Origin: Pedobacter sp. UBA1654
Lineage (GTDB): Bacteria; Bacteroidota; Bacteroidia; Sphingobacteriales; Sphingobacteriaceae
Assembly: GCA_002320935.1 (NCBI GenBank)
Contig: DCLG01000084.1
Location: forward strand, 161,207-168,695
DNA: 7,489 nucleotides
Direction: 5' to 3'
This document shows, piece after piece, positions 6,156-7,489 of this stretch. The translations under genes and the position numbers were made by a program. Under the pieces are notes generated by a model. The model saw only the letters and a program-made list of their open reading frames with translations, searched no databases and was not told where the DNA came from. Positions within the stretch are counted from its first letter, which is position 1. Each line of letters starts with the position of its first letter.

Positions 6156-7489
6156 ATGAAAAATCAATCCGTCCTGGCCTGGTCCATGGTCGTCGCCCTT
6201 GGAGGCTTTTTGTTTGGGTTTGATACTGCTGTAATTTCCGGCGCAGAAAAGTCCATTCAACAGTACTGGAATCTCTCTGTATTTGAACATGGCTTTACGA
6301 TATCGATTGCCCTAATTGGTACTGTAATTGGATCATTAGTTGGCTCTCGTCCTTCTGATCATTTCGGACGCAAAAACACTTTATATTTTGTTGCTATTGC
6401 ATACTTACTTTCGTCACTTGGAACGGCACTTGCCAACGATTGGTCGGTTTTCTTGATCTTCAGGTTTTTAGGCGGCCTTGGCGTGGGCATTTCTTCTGTT
6501 ACCGCACCGATATACATATCTGAGGTCTCACCAGCCGACCGCCGCGGTCGATTAGTCGGGTTATTTCAGTTTAATGTTGTACTTGGAATTCTAATATCTT
6601 ATTTATCAAATTATTTACTGAGTCAGGGAGGTGATGCATCATGGCGCTGGATGCTTGGTGTACAGGCATTTCCCTCTGTCCTGTTCCTGGTGTTAATCTA
6701 CTTTATTCCTGAAAGTCCGAGATGGTTGATCTTGAAAAGAGGCAAGGACAAGGCAGCGCTGGAAATACTGCGTATTATCAATCCACTTAACTGTGAGGAG
6801 GAGTTGCAGGCGATTAAGAATTCTAAAGCCCTTCCGACCGATACAAAAGGAATGAGCGAAGTTTTATTCTCCAGAAAATACAAAACACCGGTAATATTAG
6901 CGATGTTGTTTGCTTTCTTCAACCAGGTTTCGGGAATCAATGCCATCATATATTACGCACCGCGAATTTTTGAAATGGCCGGCCTTGGTGCACACTCCTC
7001 TTTATTATCAACGGTCGGTATTGGTGTGATCAACTTCTCTTTTACGTTGCTGGCGATAAATGTGATCGACAGGGTTGGCAGGAAGGTTTTGATGCTCGTA
7101 GGATCTGTAGGCTTGATCGTTTCGCTTTCATTGGTAAGCTATACGTTTTATCGTGGAGATCTAAGCGGCTTTTCCATACCGATCTACATGATGATATTTA
7201 TCGCTTTTTTTGCTTTCTCTCAAGGCGCAGTTATCTGGGTTTTTATCTCTGAAATATTCCCTAATGAGGTGCGTGCGAAAGGCCAGACACTTGGGAGTTC
7301 TACCCACTGGGTGATGGCATCTTTAATCGCCTTTAGCTTTCCATATTTCGCCGAAAACCTTGGTGGTGGAACCACATTCCTGTTTTTCGCAAGCATGATG
7401 GTGCTACAATTGATTTTTGTATGGCGACTGATGCCAGAGACAAAGGGGCGCTCGCTCGAACAAATCGGAACAAACATAGTGATGCATTA
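6156..7489 (+). CDS. MFS sugar porter, probably a proton-coupled monosaccharide importer (3' end at window edge)
   Basis: The frame is open from the ATG at 6156 to the window end, 444 codons plus the bases TA, and contains every signature of the sugar-porter family (XylE/GLUT type): GFLFGFDTAVISG in helix 1 (17-29), SDHFGRK (67-73), RFLGGLGVG (103-111), PIYISEVSPADRRGRL (118-133), PESPRWL (185-191), QVSGINAIIYYAP (257-269), DRVGRK (305-310), WVFISEIFPNEVRAKG (361-376) and PETKGRSLEQI (427-437). Asp23 aligns with the proton-coupling Asp27 of XylE, favouring H+ symport across the inner membrane. Sugar-contact positions Gln138, Gln257, Asn262 and Trp361 are kept, while His384 replaces the Gln415 of XylE (alignment by eye). 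The conserved PETKG segment near the end and the terminal TA suggest that little or nothing is missing. No Shine-Dalgarno sequence is seen before the ATG. It is divergent from the hybrid regulator gene, which probably controls it. The sugar is unknown; glucose, xylose, galactose or fructose are all possible. Confidence 0.93.
   Translation, partial: MKNQSVLAWSMVVALGGFLFGFDTAVISGAEKSIQQYWNLSVFEHGFTISIALIGTVIGSLVGSRPSDHFGRKNTLYFVAIAYLLSSLGTALANDWSVFLIFRFLGGLGVGISSVTAPIYISEVSPADRRGRLVGLFQFNVVLGILISYLSNYLLSQGGDASWRWMLGVQAFPSVLFLVLIYFIPESPRWLILKRGKDKAALEILRIINPLNCEEELQAIKNSKALPTDTKGMSEVLFSRKYKTPVILAMLFAFFNQVSGINAIIYYAPRIFEMAGLGAHSSLLSTVGIGVINFSFTLLAINVIDRVGRKVLMLVGSVGLIVSLSLVSYTFYRGDLSGFSIPIYMMIFIAFFAFSQGAVIWVFISEIFPNEVRAKGQTLGSSTHWVMASLIAFSFPYFAENLGGGTTFLFFASMMVLQLIFVWRLMPETKGRSLEQIGTNIVMH

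Noticed and set aside
6018..6290. Minus-strand 90-codon open frame spanning the divergent region and porter start
   Set aside because: It overlaps the start of the sugar-porter gene on the other strand and has no protein-like features.

Overview
The window looks like chromosomal DNA from a member of the Bacteroidota, most plausibly a soil or freshwater Sphingobacteriales relative such as Pedobacter or Mucilaginibacter. The main evidence is a one-polypeptide hybrid two-component regulator (sugar-binding sensor, histidine kinase, receiver and AraC-type DNA-binding domain), an architecture typical of that phylum. Weak Shine-Dalgarno signals, a promoter candidate resembling the Bacteroidota TTG/TAnnTTTG type, and a Tat-exported Gfo/Idh/MocA oxidoreductase agree with this. 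Genus assignment is inference.

Layout. Positions 1-966 carry two minus-strand housekeeping genes: a Gre/Rnk-type RNA polymerase-binding factor (565-966), then a uracil-DNA glycosylase superfamily protein (1-512, C-terminus cut by the window edge). A 12-bp perfect hairpin lies between them. Positions 967-1670 are a gene-poor spacer of about 700 bp with no convincing ORF, tRNA or rRNA but several small nested inverted repeats. A plus-strand gene at 1671-3038 encodes a Tat-exported NAD(P)-dependent Gfo/Idh/MocA oxidoreductase. It converges, with only 14 bp between stop codons, on the 931-residue hybrid regulator encoded on the minus strand (3053-5848). A 307-bp divergent region follows, then an MFS sugar-porter gene on the plus strand (6156 to the right edge), complete or nearly so: the last two bases, TA, could begin its stop codon.

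How the parts may work together. The regulator has a periplasmic binding-protein-type sensor like the RbsB/LacI sugar-binding fold, so it probably binds a free monosaccharide or small sugar in the periplasm and relays the signal by phosphotransfer to its own AraC domain. The adjacent, divergently transcribed sugar porter is the obvious candidate target; its upstream region holds a plausible promoter overlapped by repeated TGTATT-type elements. This recalls the BT1754 fructose-sensing regulator of Bacteroides thetaiotaomicron, but the sugar here cannot be read from sequence. The exported oxidoreductase may act on sugars or glycosides in the same compartment, but it is not co-transcribed with the regulator or porter and is distinctly more GC-rich.

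I found no CRISPR array, insertion sequence, phage gene, RNA gene or clearly unprecedented system. The most notable points are the regulator-porter module with its repeat-bearing control region, the four-cysteine iron-sulfur signature in the glycosylase, and the stem-loop-rich spacer at 967-1670.
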